This document shows positions 1-9,801 of a DNA stretch of 64,000 nt, one piece after another. A model generated the notes under the pieces. The model saw only the letters and a list, made by a program, of their open reading frames with translations. It was not told where the DNA came from and searched no databases. Every line of letters begins with the position of its first letter. Within the stretch, counting starts at the first letter, position 1. A program made the translations under genes and the position numbers. Source of the stretch: Paenirhizobium selenitireducens ATCC BAA-1503 (GTDB lineage Bacteria > Pseudomonadota > Alphaproteobacteria > Rhizobiales > Rhizobiaceae); the NCBI RefSeq assembly GCF_000518785.1, contig NZ_JAEG01000001.1:434001-498000 (forward strand), written 5' to 3'.

Positions 1-229
1 AACTATCCTTGCCGCCCGAAAGGCCGACCAGCCAGCGCTTCTGGTCCTTCATCATGTCGAAATCGCTGATTGCCTGGCGCACCTGGCGGATCAGCCGCTT
101 GCGCAGCTTGTTGAAGCCGACCGAGCGCGGCGCATGGGCGAAGACCGGATGCACGCCGGCAGCGTCCGCGGCGAATTCCTCGTCCTCGGCGGACGGGTCG
201 ATGATCAGGTCGGCGGACAGGACGGTCAT
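1..229 (-). CDS. ttcA: tRNA 2-thiocytidine biosynthesis protein TtcA, N-terminal part (gene runs off the left edge)
   Basis: TtcA is an ATP-dependent, iron-sulfur sulfurtransferase that makes 2-thiocytidine at position 32 of some tRNAs. Only the first 76 codons are inside the window, reading leftwards from the ATG at 229. The conserved stretch from about residue 38 ([16 protein letters not shown]) leads into the PP-loop ATP-binding motif SGGKDS at residues 71-76, the order seen in TtcA of other proteobacteria. The Cys motifs that bind the cluster lie beyond the edge. It follows glsA on the same strand after 63 bp, so the two may be co-transcribed. The acidic N-terminal 25 residues look like a lineage-specific extension. 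Confidence 0.88.
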   Translation of the reverse strand, partial: MTVLSADLIIDPSAEDEEFAADAAGVHPVFAHAPRSVGFNKLRKRLIRQVRQAISDFDMMKDQKRWLVGLSGGKDS

Positions 230-292
230 GGCTTCAGGCTCCACGGGCGCAGCGGGCGCGCGCCCTGCCAATGCCCGGTTGACGCGGCAAGA

Positions 293-1219
293 TCAAGCCC
301 CGAATACCGACCAGCCGGTGCGCGCCGCCAGCATTTCGAGCGCGACGGAGCCCAGCGCCGAATTGCCGACCTTGTTGAGGCCCGGCGACCAGACGGCGAT
401 CGAAGCCTTGCCCGGCGCGATCGCCAGAATGCCGCCGCCGACGCCGCTCTTGCCCGGCAGGCCGACATGGAAGGCGAAATCGCCCGATCCGTCGTAGTGG
501 CCGCAGGTCAGCATCAGCGCATTGATGCGCCGCGCCCGCTTCGGCGAGACGACAGAATAGCCGCTGATCGGGTCATGACCGTGGGCGGCGAGGAAGAGCC
601 CGGCGCGCGACAGTTGCCGGCAGGTCATGGCGATGGCGCACTGGTGGAAATAGACGCCGAGCACATGGTCGACCTCGTGGTGCAGATTGCCGAAGGAGCG
701 CATGAAATTGGCGAGCGCATGATTGCGGAAGCCTGTTTGCGTCTCGGACTTGGCAACCGCGCTGTCGATGCTGATCGTCTCGTCGTCGGCAAGGTAGCGC
801 ACGAAGCGCAGCACCTCGCCGATCGCCTCCCTCGGCTTATGGCCGGCCAGCACCATGTCGCAGACGACGATCGCGCCGGCATTGATGAAGGGATTGCGGG
901 GAATGCCGTGCTCCTGCTCGAGCTGCACGATGGAATTGAAGGCGGAACCGGAGGGCTCACGGCCGACGCGTTTCCAGATTGATTCGCCGGCCTTGCCGAG
1001 CGCCAGCGTCAGCATGAAGACTTTCGAAACGCTCTGGATGGAAAACGGCGTCGCCGCATCGCCGGCGGTGAAGATCTGGCCGTCGACCGTGGTCAGGGCG
1101 ATGCCGAACTGGTTGGGGTCGACCTTGGCAAGCTCGGGAATGTAATCGGCGACCTTGCCCTCGCCGCGTCGCTCGGCAAGCGACATTGCGATGTCGTCGA
1201 TGATCGCCTGAAGGTCCAT
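293..1219 (-). CDS. glsA: Glutaminase A
   Basis: This enzyme hydrolyses L-glutamine to glutamate and ammonia in the cytoplasm. The 308-residue length is normal for the serine-dependent glutaminase family, which shares the beta-lactamase fold. The catalytic SxxK motif is visible as Ser63-Val-Ser-Lys66 inside [10 protein letters not shown]. The conserved blocks [11 protein letters not shown] and the glycine-rich segment around [12 protein letters not shown] follow in the expected order. It lies between rpsD and ttcA on the same strand. The strong rpsD terminator at 1287-1310 lies upstream, so glsA probably has its own promoter in the roughly 70 bp before its start. Confidence 0.93.
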   Translation of the reverse strand: MDLQAIIDDIAMSLAERRGEGKVADYIPELAKVDPNQFGIALTTVDGQIFTAGDAATPFSIQSVSKVFMLTLALGKAGESIWKRVGREPSGSAFNSIVQLEQEHGIPRNPFINAGAIVVCDMVLAGHKPREAIGEVLRFVRYLADDETISIDSAVAKSETQTGFRNHALANFMRSFGNLHHEVDHVLGVYFHQCAIAMTCRQLSRAGLFLAAHGHDPISGYSVVSPKRARRINALMLTCGHYDGSGDFAFHVGLPGKSGVGGGILAIAPGKASIAVWSPGLNKVGNSALGSVALEMLAARTGWSVFGA

Positions 1220-1279
1220 CCGCTTCCTCTCACAGCCCAGCGCCGTTCGTGCATATTCGCCGCAAAATATTGCAGCGCA

Positions 1280-1310
1280 AATAGAAAAAGCCGCCCCGAA
1301 AGGCGGCTTT
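1280..1310 (-). terminator. Rho-independent terminator of rpsD
   Basis: A 9-bp stem (AAAGCCGCC with GGCGGCTTT, 1287-1310) with a six-base loop is followed on the minus strand by a T-rich run. It lies just past the rpsD stop. Confidence 0.85.
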
Positions 1311-1332
1311 CAACAATCCGGTCGCGCAGCGA

Positions 1333-1950
1333 TCAGCGCGAGTAGAATTCGACGACCAGCTGCGGTTCCATGACGACAGCGTAGGGAACGTCGGACAGGC
1401 CCGGAACGCGAACGAAGGTGGCAACCATCTTGTTGTGGTCGACTTCGATGTAGTCCGGAACGTCACGCTCGGCGAGCTGGACCGATTCGAGAACGGTGAC
1501 CAGCTGCTTCGACTTCTGGCGAACTTCGATCACGTCGCCGGCCTTGCAGCGGTACGAGCCGATGTTGACCTTGACGCCGTTGACGGTGACGTGGCCGTGG
1601 TTGACGAACTGACGGGCAGCAAAGACCGTCGGGACGAACTTGGCGCGGTAGACGATCGCGTCGAGACGCGATTCGAGCAGACCGATCAGGTTCTCCGAGG
1701 TGTCACCCTTGCGGCGGTTGGCTTCGTCGTAGGTGGCGCGGAACTGCTTCTCGCGCAGGTCGCCGTAGTAGCCCTTCAGCTTCTGCTTGGCGCGCAGCTG
1801 CACGCCGAAGTCCGAAAGCTTGCCCTTGCGGCGCTGGCCGTGCTGGCCGGGGCCATATTCGCGACGGTTGACCGGGGACTTCGGACGACCCCAGATATTT
1901 TCGCCCATGCGGCGGTCGATTTTGTACTTGGATGAAGCGCGCTTGCTCAT
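1333..1950 (-). CDS. rpsD: 30S ribosomal protein S4
   Basis: S4 nucleates assembly of the 30S subunit by binding the 5' domain of 16S rRNA, and in several bacteria it represses its own mRNA. The 205-residue product has the usual basic N-terminus ([20 protein letters not shown]), the S4 N-terminal domain to about residue 95, and the S4 RNA-binding domain from about residue 95 to 155 ([21 protein letters not shown]). An AAAGGA ribosome-binding site precedes the ATG. The gene stands alone, as is usual in Rhizobiales, rather than in an alpha-type ribosomal operon. The leader carries an unusual hairpin with alternative pairing (separate entry). Confidence 0.97.
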   Translation of the reverse strand: MSKRASSKYKIDRRMGENIWGRPKSPVNRREYGPGQHGQRRKGKLSDFGVQLRAKQKLKGYYGDLREKQFRATYDEANRRKGDTSENLIGLLESRLDAIVYRAKFVPTVFAARQFVNHGHVTVNGVKVNIGSYRCKAGDVIEVRQKSKQLVTVLESVQLAERDVPDYIEVDHNKMVATFVRVPGLSDVPYAVVMEPQLVVEFYSR

Positions 1951-2286
1951 CGTATTTCCTTTACAACAGGTTACACCAGTCTGTTGCCAGACTGGATCAA
2001 GGAAACACGCCCTCCTCTGAACTCCGTTTTGGAAGCTCTGACAGGCCTCTCACATAAAGCGTATGGAAAGTGCCACGGGACATGTCAAAGAAAACACCGG
2101 GCGACAGGCCCGGCGTTGGTGGGGTCATTAGCGGCGGATCACGCGAAAGTCAACGGCTTGCGCTTGAACTAATTGCAGCCGGCTCCATTTCGGAGCGACG
2201 CAGCACCGGGCCCCTCTGACGCGAGTGCCGGATTCCCGTGATGTCGGAGCTGCGATCATCAACCGTTCCGGCAAAGGAAACCCGCA
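1951..2286. other. Intergenic region between rpsD and the TerC-type gene
   Basis: This 336-bp gap separates divergent genes. Minus-strand TTGACA at 2083-2088 with weak -10 candidates around 2059-2065 could be the rpsD promoter. A short GC stem (CCGGGC with GCCCGG, 2097-2113) lies next to it. On the plus side the TerC leader can fold: GCTCC with GGAGC (2182-2196), and CGCAGC (2199-2204) with GCTGCG (2249-2254). I looked for the manganese-sensing yybP-ykoY consensus often found upstream of TerC/Alx genes and did not see it. Confidence 0.4.
1957..1995 (-). promoter_or_regulatory. Structured rpsD leader, possible autoregulatory element
   Basis: On the minus strand a perfect 8-bp stem with a four-base loop (CCAGTCTG, loop GCAA, CAGACTGG; 1976-1995) ends 25 bases before the rpsD ATG. 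Its loop and the adjacent stem bases read CAACAG (1981-1986). These can pair with CTGTTG (1964-1969), which abuts the AAAGGA ribosome-binding site. This gives either a pseudoknot or a switch between two helices. S4 regulating its own mRNA through a pseudoknot is known from enterobacteria; its use here is inference. Confidence 0.4.
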
Positions 2287-3285
2287 ATGGATTTTCTTTG
2301 GACAGACTTCCTGGGGACCGCCGTCTGGATGTGGCTCTCCTTCCTGGCCCTTGTTATCTTTCTACTCGCCCTCGACCTTGGCGTCCTGCATAAAAAGAGT
2401 GCCGAGATCGGCATTCGCGAAAGCTTCCTGCTCTCCGCCTTCTACATGTCGCTCGGTCTCGCCTTCGGCGGCTGGGTCTGGTGGCAGTCCGGCCAGCAGG
2501 CCGGCATCGAATACCTGACGGGTTTCGTCGTCGAGAAGAGCCTGGCGATGGACAATATCTTCGTCATCGCCATGATCTTCGGCTATTTCGCCATCCCCCG
2601 CGCCTATCAGCACCGGGTGCTGCTCTGGGGCATTCTCGGGGTGATCGTCCTGCGCGGCATCATGATCGCCGCCGGCGCCTCGATCGTCGAGAACTACCAT
2701 TGGGTGCTCTATCTCTTCGCCGCCTTCCTGATCGTCACCGGCATCAAGATGCTGCTGACGGCCGACAAGGAATACGACGTCTCGGGCAATCCCGTGCTGC
2801 GCTTCCTGCGCAGGCACCTGCCCGTCACGGAGAAGCTGGAAGGGCATCACTTCTTCGTCCGCCGCGAGGACCTCATGTCCGGACGGATGAGGACCTATGT
2901 CACGCCGCTCTTCCTGGCGCTGGTCATGGTCGAACTGGCCGACCTGGTCTTTGCCGTCGACTCCATCCCGGCGGTGTTCGCCATCACCACCGATCCCTTC
3001 ATCGTCTACACCTCGAACATCTTCGCCATCCTCGGCCTGCGGGCGCTCTATTTCGCGCTGTCGGCGCTCATCCACCGTTTCGCCTATCTGAAATATGCGC
3101 TGTCGGTGGTGCTGATCTTCATCGGCGCGAAGATCTTCGTGGCCGACATGCTGGGGCTCGCCAAGATCCCGCCGCTGGTGTCGCTCGGCGTGACGGTGGG
3201 CATCCTGGCCGCCGGCATCCTTGGATCGCTCTGGGCGACCCGCAACGAGGGCAAGAATGGCACCAGGGCACTGGAGCAGAAGTAA
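2287..3285 (+). CDS. TerC/Alx family integral membrane protein
   Basis: Members of this family are polytopic inner-membrane proteins linked to tellurite resistance (TerC), alkaline pH response (Alx) and manganese export. The 332-residue product has about eight to nine hydrophobic helices. The family's paired acidic motifs in membrane segments are present: LALDLG near residue 30, EKSLAMDNIF near residue 83 and ADLVFAVDSIPAVF near residue 220. The substrate cannot be told from the sequence; metal-ion export is the family's best-supported role. The ATG follows an AAAGGAAA ribosome-binding site. A terminator follows immediately, so it is probably a single-gene transcript. Confidence 0.88.
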   Translation: MDFLWTDFLGTAVWMWLSFLALVIFLLALDLGVLHKKSAEIGIRESFLLSAFYMSLGLAFGGWVWWQSGQQAGIEYLTGFVVEKSLAMDNIFVIAMIFGYFAIPRAYQHRVLLWGILGVIVLRGIMIAAGASIVENYHWVLYLFAAFLIVTGIKMLLTADKEYDVSGNPVLRFLRRHLPVTEKLEGHHFFVRREDLMSGRMRTYVTPLFLALVMVELADLVFAVDSIPAVFAITTDPFIVYTSNIFAILGLRALYFALSALIHRFAYLKYALSVVLIFIGAKIFVADMLGLAKIPPLVSLGVTVGILAAGILGSLWATRNEGKNGTRALEQK

Positions 3286-3290
3286 GGACG

Positions 3291-3318
3291 AAAGGGCGGT
3301 TTTCGAGCCGCCCTTTTT
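3291..3318 (+). terminator. Rho-independent terminator of the TerC-type gene
   Basis: A 9-bp stem (AAAGGGCGG with CCGCCCTTT) with an eight-base loop is followed by a T run, starting 6 bases after the stop codon. Confidence 0.85.
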
Positions 3319-3427
3319 CCCCTCCCCGGCGCTCTTCACCTCCCCGCATATCCGCGACAAAGCATTCACCTCGCCCTCCGGGGCGGCTATAGCTAGGCGA
3401 CCCCGCAACCGCAGATCGGATTCGCCC

Positions 3428-4662
<1,235 letters not shown>

Positions 4663-4666
<4 letters not shown>

Positions 4667-5088
4667 CCGATCCCTTCGACCTCGAACGCTTCGTGGACGC
4701 CCAGCAGCCGGTCTATGCGAGGGTTTTGAGCGAACTCCGCAACGGGCATAAGACGAGCCACTGGATGTGGTTCGTCTTTCCGCAGATCGCGGGTCTGGGC
4801 GGAAGCCCCAAGGCGATTCGCTACGCCATTGCGTCGCTCGCCGAAGCCCGCGCCTATCTCGACCACCCGGTGCTTGGGCCGCGGCTCAGGGAATGTTGCG
4901 AGATCCTTGCGGGGCTGGAAGGCAGAACCGCCGAGGCGATCTTCGGCTACCCGGACGTGCTGAAGCTCCGATCCTCGCTCACGTTCTTTTCCCGCGCGGC
5001 GGGCCAGGGCGACAGCGTGTTCGACGCGCTTCTGGCAAAGTACTACGAAGGAAAGGCCGACCCGCAGACGCTGGCGCTGATCGCCTAG
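4663..5088 (+). CDS. DUF1810 family protein
   Basis: This 141-residue cytoplasmic protein belongs to the DUF1810 family, whose role is not established. The family signature is visible: HKTSHWMWFVFPQIAGLG at about residues 29-46, then conserved YL-DHPVLG-RL and a C-terminal SLTFF segment. I chose the GTG at 4663 because it overlaps the pepT stop in a GTGA arrangement typical of translational coupling, and because it gives the normal family length. An upstream in-frame start at 4582 would lie inside pepT. Coupling to a peptidase gives no clear functional clue. Confidence 0.85.
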
Positions 5089-5099
5089 CCTTCCACCGC

Positions 5100-6629
5100 T
5101 TACTCCGCCGCCGAGGGAACCTCGCAATCGTCCATGGCATTCGGATCGCCGGGCGCCGTCTCGACCTGCAGGTCCGGGAAGGCGACGATGCGCTTACCGG
5201 CGAAGTCGGTATGGACGACGATCAGATTGTGTTCCTCGAAATAGCCGAGCAGACGGCGGGCGCGGCGGGCCGAATGGGTGCCGTAGGCCTTGGCGATGCG
5301 CTGGTCGGAGGGGCAGGCCTCGCCGCGGATAGCAGCCCGCGCCATCAGCAGAAAGACGCCCTGCAGGTCGTCGGAGACACGCTGCGACAGGTCGAGCGCC
5401 ATGGCCCAGCTTTCGCTGCCCGCGGTCTCCTCGTCGACGCCGGAGCGGGTGATCGCCACGCGGCGGCGAAATTCGCCCATGGCCATGGGCGGGCCCGCCA
5501 CGCGCCGCATGCGGGCGCGCACCAGAAACTCCTGATAGAGAACCGAATCGGTGCGATAAGCAGCCTGCGGATCGGCGAGGATCTCGGCGAGCACATGGGC
5601 AAGCTTCTCCTCGCGCTCCTCCAGGGACATTTCCGGCGCCGACGGCCGGCCCTCGACCGGGCCGGCAGGACCGCTCGCCGCCGGGGCTGCCTTCGAAAGT
5701 TCGGCGAGGATGTCGGTGGTCGGCCGCGGCGCCGGCGGCGCGCGGCGCACGATCGGCCGGGCGAATTCTTCCGGATCGGGGGTGAAGATCAGGTCCTCGA
5801 CGTCCTGCGGCGCATCCGGCAGCGGCATCAGCTTCGGGCTCGACGAACGCGCCGAGGTCTCGACCGTGCCGATGACGATCGGCAGCGGGCGGCGCGACAA
5901 GGCCGGCCCGAGCGCGACGAAATTGCCGCGCTTCAGGTCGCGGAACATTTCCGCCTGGCGCCGGTCCATGCCGAGCAGGTCGGCGGCGCGCGCCATGTCG
6001 ATGTCGAGAAAGGTGCGCCCCATGAGGAAGTTCGAGGCTTCGGCCGCGACGTTCTTGGCGAGCTTGGCCAGGCGCTGCGTGGCGATCACGCCGGCAAGCC
6101 CGCGCTTTCGGCCACGGCACATCAGGTTGGTCATCGCGCCGAGCGACATCTTGCGCGCGTCTTCCGAGACGTCGCCGCCGACCGAGGGCGCGAACATCTG
6201 CGCTTCGTCGACCACCACCAGCACCGGATACCAGTATTCGCGCTCGGCATCGAACATGCCGTTGAGGAAGGCGGCGGCGGCGCGCATCTGCTGCTCGATG
6301 TCGAGGCCTTCAAGGGTCAGAACGCAGGAGACGCGGTGCTGGCGGATGCGGTTGGCGATGCCGGCAAGCTCGGCCTCGGTGCGCTCGCCGTCGACCACCA
6401 GATGGCCGAACCGGTCAGACAGGGTGACGAAGTCGCCTTCCGGGTCGATGATGACCTGCTGCACCCAAGGCGCCGACTGTTCGAGCAGGCGCCTGAGCAG
6501 ATGCGATTTGCCCGATCCGGAATTGCCCTGCACGAGAAGACGCGTGGCCAGAAGCTCCTCGATATCGAGCTTGGCCGGCTCCCCGCCCGACAGCGTACCC
6601 ATATCGATTCCGACCTGCACCAATACCAC
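5100..6629 (-). CDS. HerA-like/DUF87 ATPase
   Basis: The 509-residue protein is a HerA/FtsK-superfamily ATPase. Walker A is GNSGSGKS at residues 35-42. Walker B is LVVVDEAQ with Asp141-Glu142. The arginine-rich stretch CRGRKRGLAGVIATQR at about 171-186 matches the HerA family's sensor region. Residues after about 280 form a less conserved tail with a Pro/Ala-rich linker and a helical C-terminal domain. HerA proteins are DNA-translocating hexamers that act with NurA nucleases in archaea or with antiphage partners in bacteria. No nuclease or defence gene is adjacent, and the context (peptidase, DUF1810) looks like housekeeping. The 5' end could be a few codons shorter (second Met at residue 10). 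Confidence 0.82.
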   Translation of the reverse strand: MVLVQVGIDMGTLSGGEPAKLDIEELLATRLLVQGNSGSGKSHLLRRLLEQSAPWVQQVIIDPEGDFVTLSDRFGHLVVDGERTEAELAGIANRIRQHRVSCVLTLEGLDIEQQMRAAAAFLNGMFDAEREYWYPVLVVVDEAQMFAPSVGGDVSEDARKMSLGAMTNLMCRGRKRGLAGVIATQRLAKLAKNVAAEASNFLMGRTFLDIDMARAADLLGMDRRQAEMFRDLKRGNFVALGPALSRRPLPIVIGTVETSARSSSPKLMPLPDAPQDVEDLIFTPDPEEFARPIVRRAPPAPRPTTDILAELSKAAPAASGPAGPVEGRPSAPEMSLEEREEKLAHVLAEILADPQAAYRTDSVLYQEFLVRARMRRVAGPPMAMGEFRRRVAITRSGVDEETAGSESWAMALDLSQRVSDDLQGVFLLMARAAIRGEACPSDQRIAKAYGTHSARRARRLLGYFEEHNLIVVHTDFAGKRIVAFPDLQVETAPGDPNAMDDCEVPSAAE

Positions 6630-6849
6630 CTCGTCTGATCACGCGCTCGCCGGACGAACACCTCGCCCCGCGAACCACAGATGCTTTAGCAAATAAACTG
6701 CGAATCGGCGTCGGGAAAGACCCGGCATCAACAGGCAATTATGCCTCAGGGACCGACAGACTTCGAGCGCCGGGCACATTTTTCCGCTCTTCGTCGAACC
6801 CAATGCCCGTGACGGACCGCCGGACCCGGCATGAGCGGCATGGTTTGCC

Positions 6850-6889
6850 CCTGAGGGTTTCGGCAAGGCAGGCCGCCGAAGCCCTCAGG
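6850..6889. repeat. Long inverted repeat downstream of the DUF1127 gene
   Basis: Fifteen paired bases (CCTGAGGG, one G-T wobble, TTCGGC, and their complements) enclose a ten-base loop, starting 8 bp after the DUF1127 stop on the minus strand. There is no T tract on either side, so it is more likely an mRNA 3'-end stabilising stem or Rho-assisted terminator than a classical terminator. Confidence 0.6.
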
Positions 6890-6896
6890 TGCATTG

Positions 6897-7133
6897 TCAC
6901 AGCCGGATGTCCCAGGCATTGAAGCGTCGCGGACGCCGCCAAGTCTCCTGTGGTGGCAGGCCGATGTCCCGCAGCATGTAGTCGGACAGACCGTGGACCG
7001 AATTGGACCTCCGGCGTCGTTTCCACGCGACGTAGACAAGAGCCCGCGCCGATGCCCATACACCGAATTTCCGGCACAGGTCGTCGACCGCTGCCAGGGG
7101 GTCATCTGCAATTATAGATTGTTCCTTATACAT
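6897..7133 (-). CDS. DUF1127 domain small protein
   Basis: The 78-residue basic protein carries the DUF1127 signature WKRRRRSNSVHGLSDYMLRDIG at about residues 38-58 (LSDYMLRDIGL is diagnostic). Short DUF1127 proteins are abundant in alphaproteobacteria, and some have been linked to RNA turnover and to phosphate and carbon metabolism. This member has a longer N-terminus than the commonest 45-50 residue versions, predicted helical and lacking a signal peptide. It is isolated in a 950-bp low-density stretch and is followed by the long stem at 6850-6889, consistent with a monocistronic, stable mRNA. Confidence 0.85.
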   Translation of the reverse strand: MYKEQSIIADDPLAAVDDLCRKFGVWASARALVYVAWKRRRRSNSVHGLSDYMLRDIGLPPQETWRRPRRFNAWDIRL

Positions 7134-7291
7134 AGCTTTTCCGTCCCGGCGCAGCGACGCAACCAGGTCCTCTCCATGGAAAACAAGCGTGTGAGACGAG
7201 CGGGAAAACGCGGTTACGCGTCTCGACGGTCGATCACATCAGTTCTGCTGAAAATGGCGCCAGACGCCGGGAATCCTGGACGGAAGACCGT

Positions 7292-7384
7292 TCAGGCGGT
7301 GGTTCGCGACCCCGAAGCGCTAAGCGCCGAGAGAAGGAACATGGACCCGCCAGCAAGGCGCATGAATGCAAAATGATGTGTCAT
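7292..7384 (-). CDS. Possible 30-residue small membrane peptide
   Basis: A 30-codon frame starts at the ATG at 7384 and is preceded by a near-ideal AGGAGG ribosome-binding site six bases upstream. The product is hydrophobic in the middle (GGSMFLLSALSA) and could be membrane-associated. There is no recognised family. It lies between the CorC-type gene and the DUF1127 gene on the same strand, in otherwise empty sequence. The only support is the ribosome-binding site and the isolation of the frame, so a chance ORF remains possible. Confidence 0.35.
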   Translation of the reverse strand: MTHHFAFMRLAGGSMFLLSALSASGSRTTA

Positions 7385-7580
7385 CGACGCCTCCTGTGTT
7401 TGAACTGCGGATGATCGTAAGTTTGCACAAGACAAAGCATGCGACAAGCCCACAATTGCGGATTGCAGACATAGCCGGATCAAAGTTGCAGATCGGCAAC
7501 AGGTGACGAGCAGGCAGCCACGACGAAGGCGGCGGCCGAACCGTCCGCCTTCCAGGACGGCAGTCAGGCGCCGAAAGCCG

Positions 7581-8870
7581 TCAGATCGAAGGTTCGCCGA
7601 CCGGCGAAACCAGCAGCTTGTCGATGCGCCGCCCGTCAAGGTCGATCACCTCGAAGCGCCAGCCATTGGCCTCGAAGCTCTCACCGAGATCGGGGATGCG
7701 CTTCAGCTCGGCGATGACATAGCCGGCAACCGTCGTATAGTCCGGATCGGATTCCACCGGAATGCGGATGCGGTCGACGAACTCGTCGATCGGCGTCCAG
7801 CCGGCCACAAGATAGGAACCGTCGTCGCGGCGCACCACGTAGGGCTCTTCGTCCTCATATTCCTGGAACACGCCGGTGATCGCTTCCAGAATGTCTCCGG
7901 AGGTGATGATCCCTTCGAAATGTCCGTATTCGTCATAGACGAGCACCATGTGCAGCGGCGTCTTGCGGATCGCCTGGATGATGTCCACGGCACTGGCGAG
8001 GTCGGAGACGATCGGCACTTCGCTCAGATGCTCGCGAATGTCGAAGTCGGAGCCGAGCGCGATGGCATCGTAGATGCGCTTGGAGAACAGAACGCCGATG
8101 ATCTCGTCGGAATCGCCCGAACGAACCGGCAGGCGCGAATGCGCGGCGCTGCGCAGCTTGTCGCGGATTTCCTCCAGCGTGTCGTCGACGTCGAGAACCT
8201 CGACGTCACGGCGCGGCGTCATCAGACCGCGCGCGGTACGGTCGGCAAGGCGCATGACGCCGGAGATCATCGCCGATTCTTCATTCTCGATGACGCCGGC
8301 ACTCTGCGCCTCGGCCAGCACCGACTTGATTTCCTCGTCCGTCACCGTGCCAGCCGAAACGCCCTGCTGGCCAAGCAGCCGCAGCAGCAGGCGTCCGGAA
8401 TTGTCGAGCAGCCACACCAGGGGTGCGGCGACCTTCGACAGGATCAGCATGGGCGCGCCGACCTTGGCGGCGACCGCTTCCGGATTGCGCAGGGCGATCT
8501 GCTTCGGCACGAGTTCGCCGACGATCAGCGACAGATAGGTGATCATCACCACCACCGAGCCGACGCCGAGAGCACTCGCCACATTTTCGGAAAGCCCCTG
8601 CTCGGCCAGCCATCCGGCCAGCCGGGCGCCGAGCGTGGCGCCGGAGAAGGCACCGGACAGGACGCCGACCAGCGTGATGCCGATCTGCACCGTCGACAGG
8701 AAGCGACCGGGCTCTTCGGCGAGCCTGAGCGCGATGGTCGCACCGCGATTGCCCTGCTCGGAAAGCACCTTGAGGCGCGTCGTGCGCGAGGAGACGACCG
8801 CCATCTCGGACATGGCCAAGACCCCATTCAAAATGGTGAGCAGGGCAACGATCAGAATTTCCGTAAACAA
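7581..8870 (-). CDS. CNNM/CorC-type transporter-associated protein (DUF21, CBS pair, CorC_HlyC domains)
   Basis: The 429-residue protein has the HlyC/CorC layout. A DUF21 membrane domain with about four helices spans residues 1-190 and includes the conserved GELVPKQIALRNPE segment. Two CBS domains follow at about 205-325, then a C-terminal CorC_HlyC domain with the VAGWTPIDEF motif. Such proteins are inner-membrane factors linked to magnesium and cobalt efflux; older annotations call them hemolysins, which is not supported. It is transcribed in the same direction as murI-trmJ but 97 bp downstream of murI, so the connection is uncertain. Confidence 0.88.
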   Translation of the reverse strand: MFTEILIVALLTILNGVLAMSEMAVVSSRTTRLKVLSEQGNRGATIALRLAEEPGRFLSTVQIGITLVGVLSGAFSGATLGARLAGWLAEQGLSENVASALGVGSVVVMITYLSLIVGELVPKQIALRNPEAVAAKVGAPMLILSKVAAPLVWLLDNSGRLLLRLLGQQGVSAGTVTDEEIKSVLAEAQSAGVIENEESAMISGVMRLADRTARGLMTPRRDVEVLDVDDTLEEIRDKLRSAAHSRLPVRSGDSDEIIGVLFSKRIYDAIALGSDFDIREHLSEVPIVSDLASAVDIIQAIRKTPLHMVLVYDEYGHFEGIITSGDILEAITGVFQEYEDEEPYVVRRDDGSYLVAGWTPIDEFVDRIRIPVESDPDYTTVAGYVIAELKRIPDLGESFEANGWRFEVIDLDGRRIDKLLVSPVGEPSI

Positions 8871-8967
8871 AATAAGCTCGAGGCTCCTGTGAACATGCGG
8901 CCTGTCCGGCGGCGGCCAAGCTCTCTACCATGATTGGCCGCCGCATTCCAAATATAGGCGAGTAGAT

Positions 8968-9801
8968 TTAGCGGTCCGACGCCACCTTTAGCAAGGGCGT
9001 TGCGATGTCGAGACCGAAGCCCTGCATCAGGCGACGGGTGGAAAAATCGGGATTGCCCGAGGTGAAGACGGCAAAGTCGAAGCCCTCGGGGTGTTCCGCC
9101 CCCTCGATCAGCGGCACCAGCCGGCGGGCCTGGCGCGCGATCGCCTCGGCCGGATCGAGCCAGTCGACCGGCCAGGGGGCGAGGCGACGAAACACGTTGG
9201 CGAGGAACGGATAGTGGGTGCAGGCGAGCACAACGATGTCGGTGTGCGCGCCGTCCTTCTCGACGAAACAGGGGGCGATTTCCGCCAGCACCGCCTCGTC
9301 CGACACCGGCTCGCCGCGAATATAGGCTTCCGCCATCCTCGCCAGGTTTTCCGAGCCCACCAGCCGGACATGGCAGCGGGCCGCAAAAGACTGGATGAGG
9401 TCGCGGGTATAGGCGCGCTTGACCGTGCCGGGCGTGGCAAGCACCGAGACGAGCCCGGAACGGGTGCGCTCGGCCGCCGGCTTGATCGCCGGGACCGTGC
9501 CGATGAAGCGCATGTCGGGAAAGGCTTGGCGAAGATCGGTGCCGGCAAGCGTAAAGGCGGTGTTGCAGGCGACGATCACCGCTTCTGGCTCATAGGTCGC
9601 GAGCAGGTCGGCAAACAGATCGAGGATACGCTGTCGAAGCGGCGCTTCCTCCCAGCCGCCATAGGGAAAGCCGGCATCGTCGGCGACGTAGATGAAGCCG
9701 CGCTCCGGCATCAGGACGCGCGCCTCGCGCAGCACGGTCAGCCCGCCGATGCCGCTGTCGAACACCAGCACCGGCTTCAGTTCATTCCCCGTCTGCGCCA
9801 T
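8968..9801 (-). CDS. murI: Glutamate racemase
   Basis: MurI converts L-glutamate to D-glutamate for peptidoglycan precursors. In the 277-residue product the N-terminal FDSGIGGL motif places Asp15-Ser16. The two catalytic cysteines are visible as Cys79 in VACNTA and Cys194 in LACTHYPF, and the middle [13 protein letters not shown] block fits the family. The ATG lies inside the last codons of trmJ (20-bp overlap), so the two genes should be translationally coupled. Confidence 0.95.
   Translation of the reverse strand: MAQTGNELKPVLVFDSGIGGLTVLREARVLMPERGFIYVADDAGFPYGGWEEAPLRQRILDLFADLLATYEPEAVIVACNTAFTLAGTDLRQAFPDMRFIGTVPAIKPAAERTRSGLVSVLATPGTVKRAYTRDLIQSFAARCHVRLVGSENLARMAEAYIRGEPVSDEAVLAEIAPCFVEKDGAHTDIVVLACTHYPFLANVFRRLAPWPVDWLDPAEAIARQARRLVPLIEGAEHPEGFDFAVFTSGNPDFSTRRLMQGFGLDIATPLLKVASDR

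Noticed and set aside
2160-2286. Possible manganese (yybP-ykoY) riboswitch before the TerC-type gene
   Set aside because: The conserved GGGGAGUAG and related blocks are absent; only short generic stems are seen.
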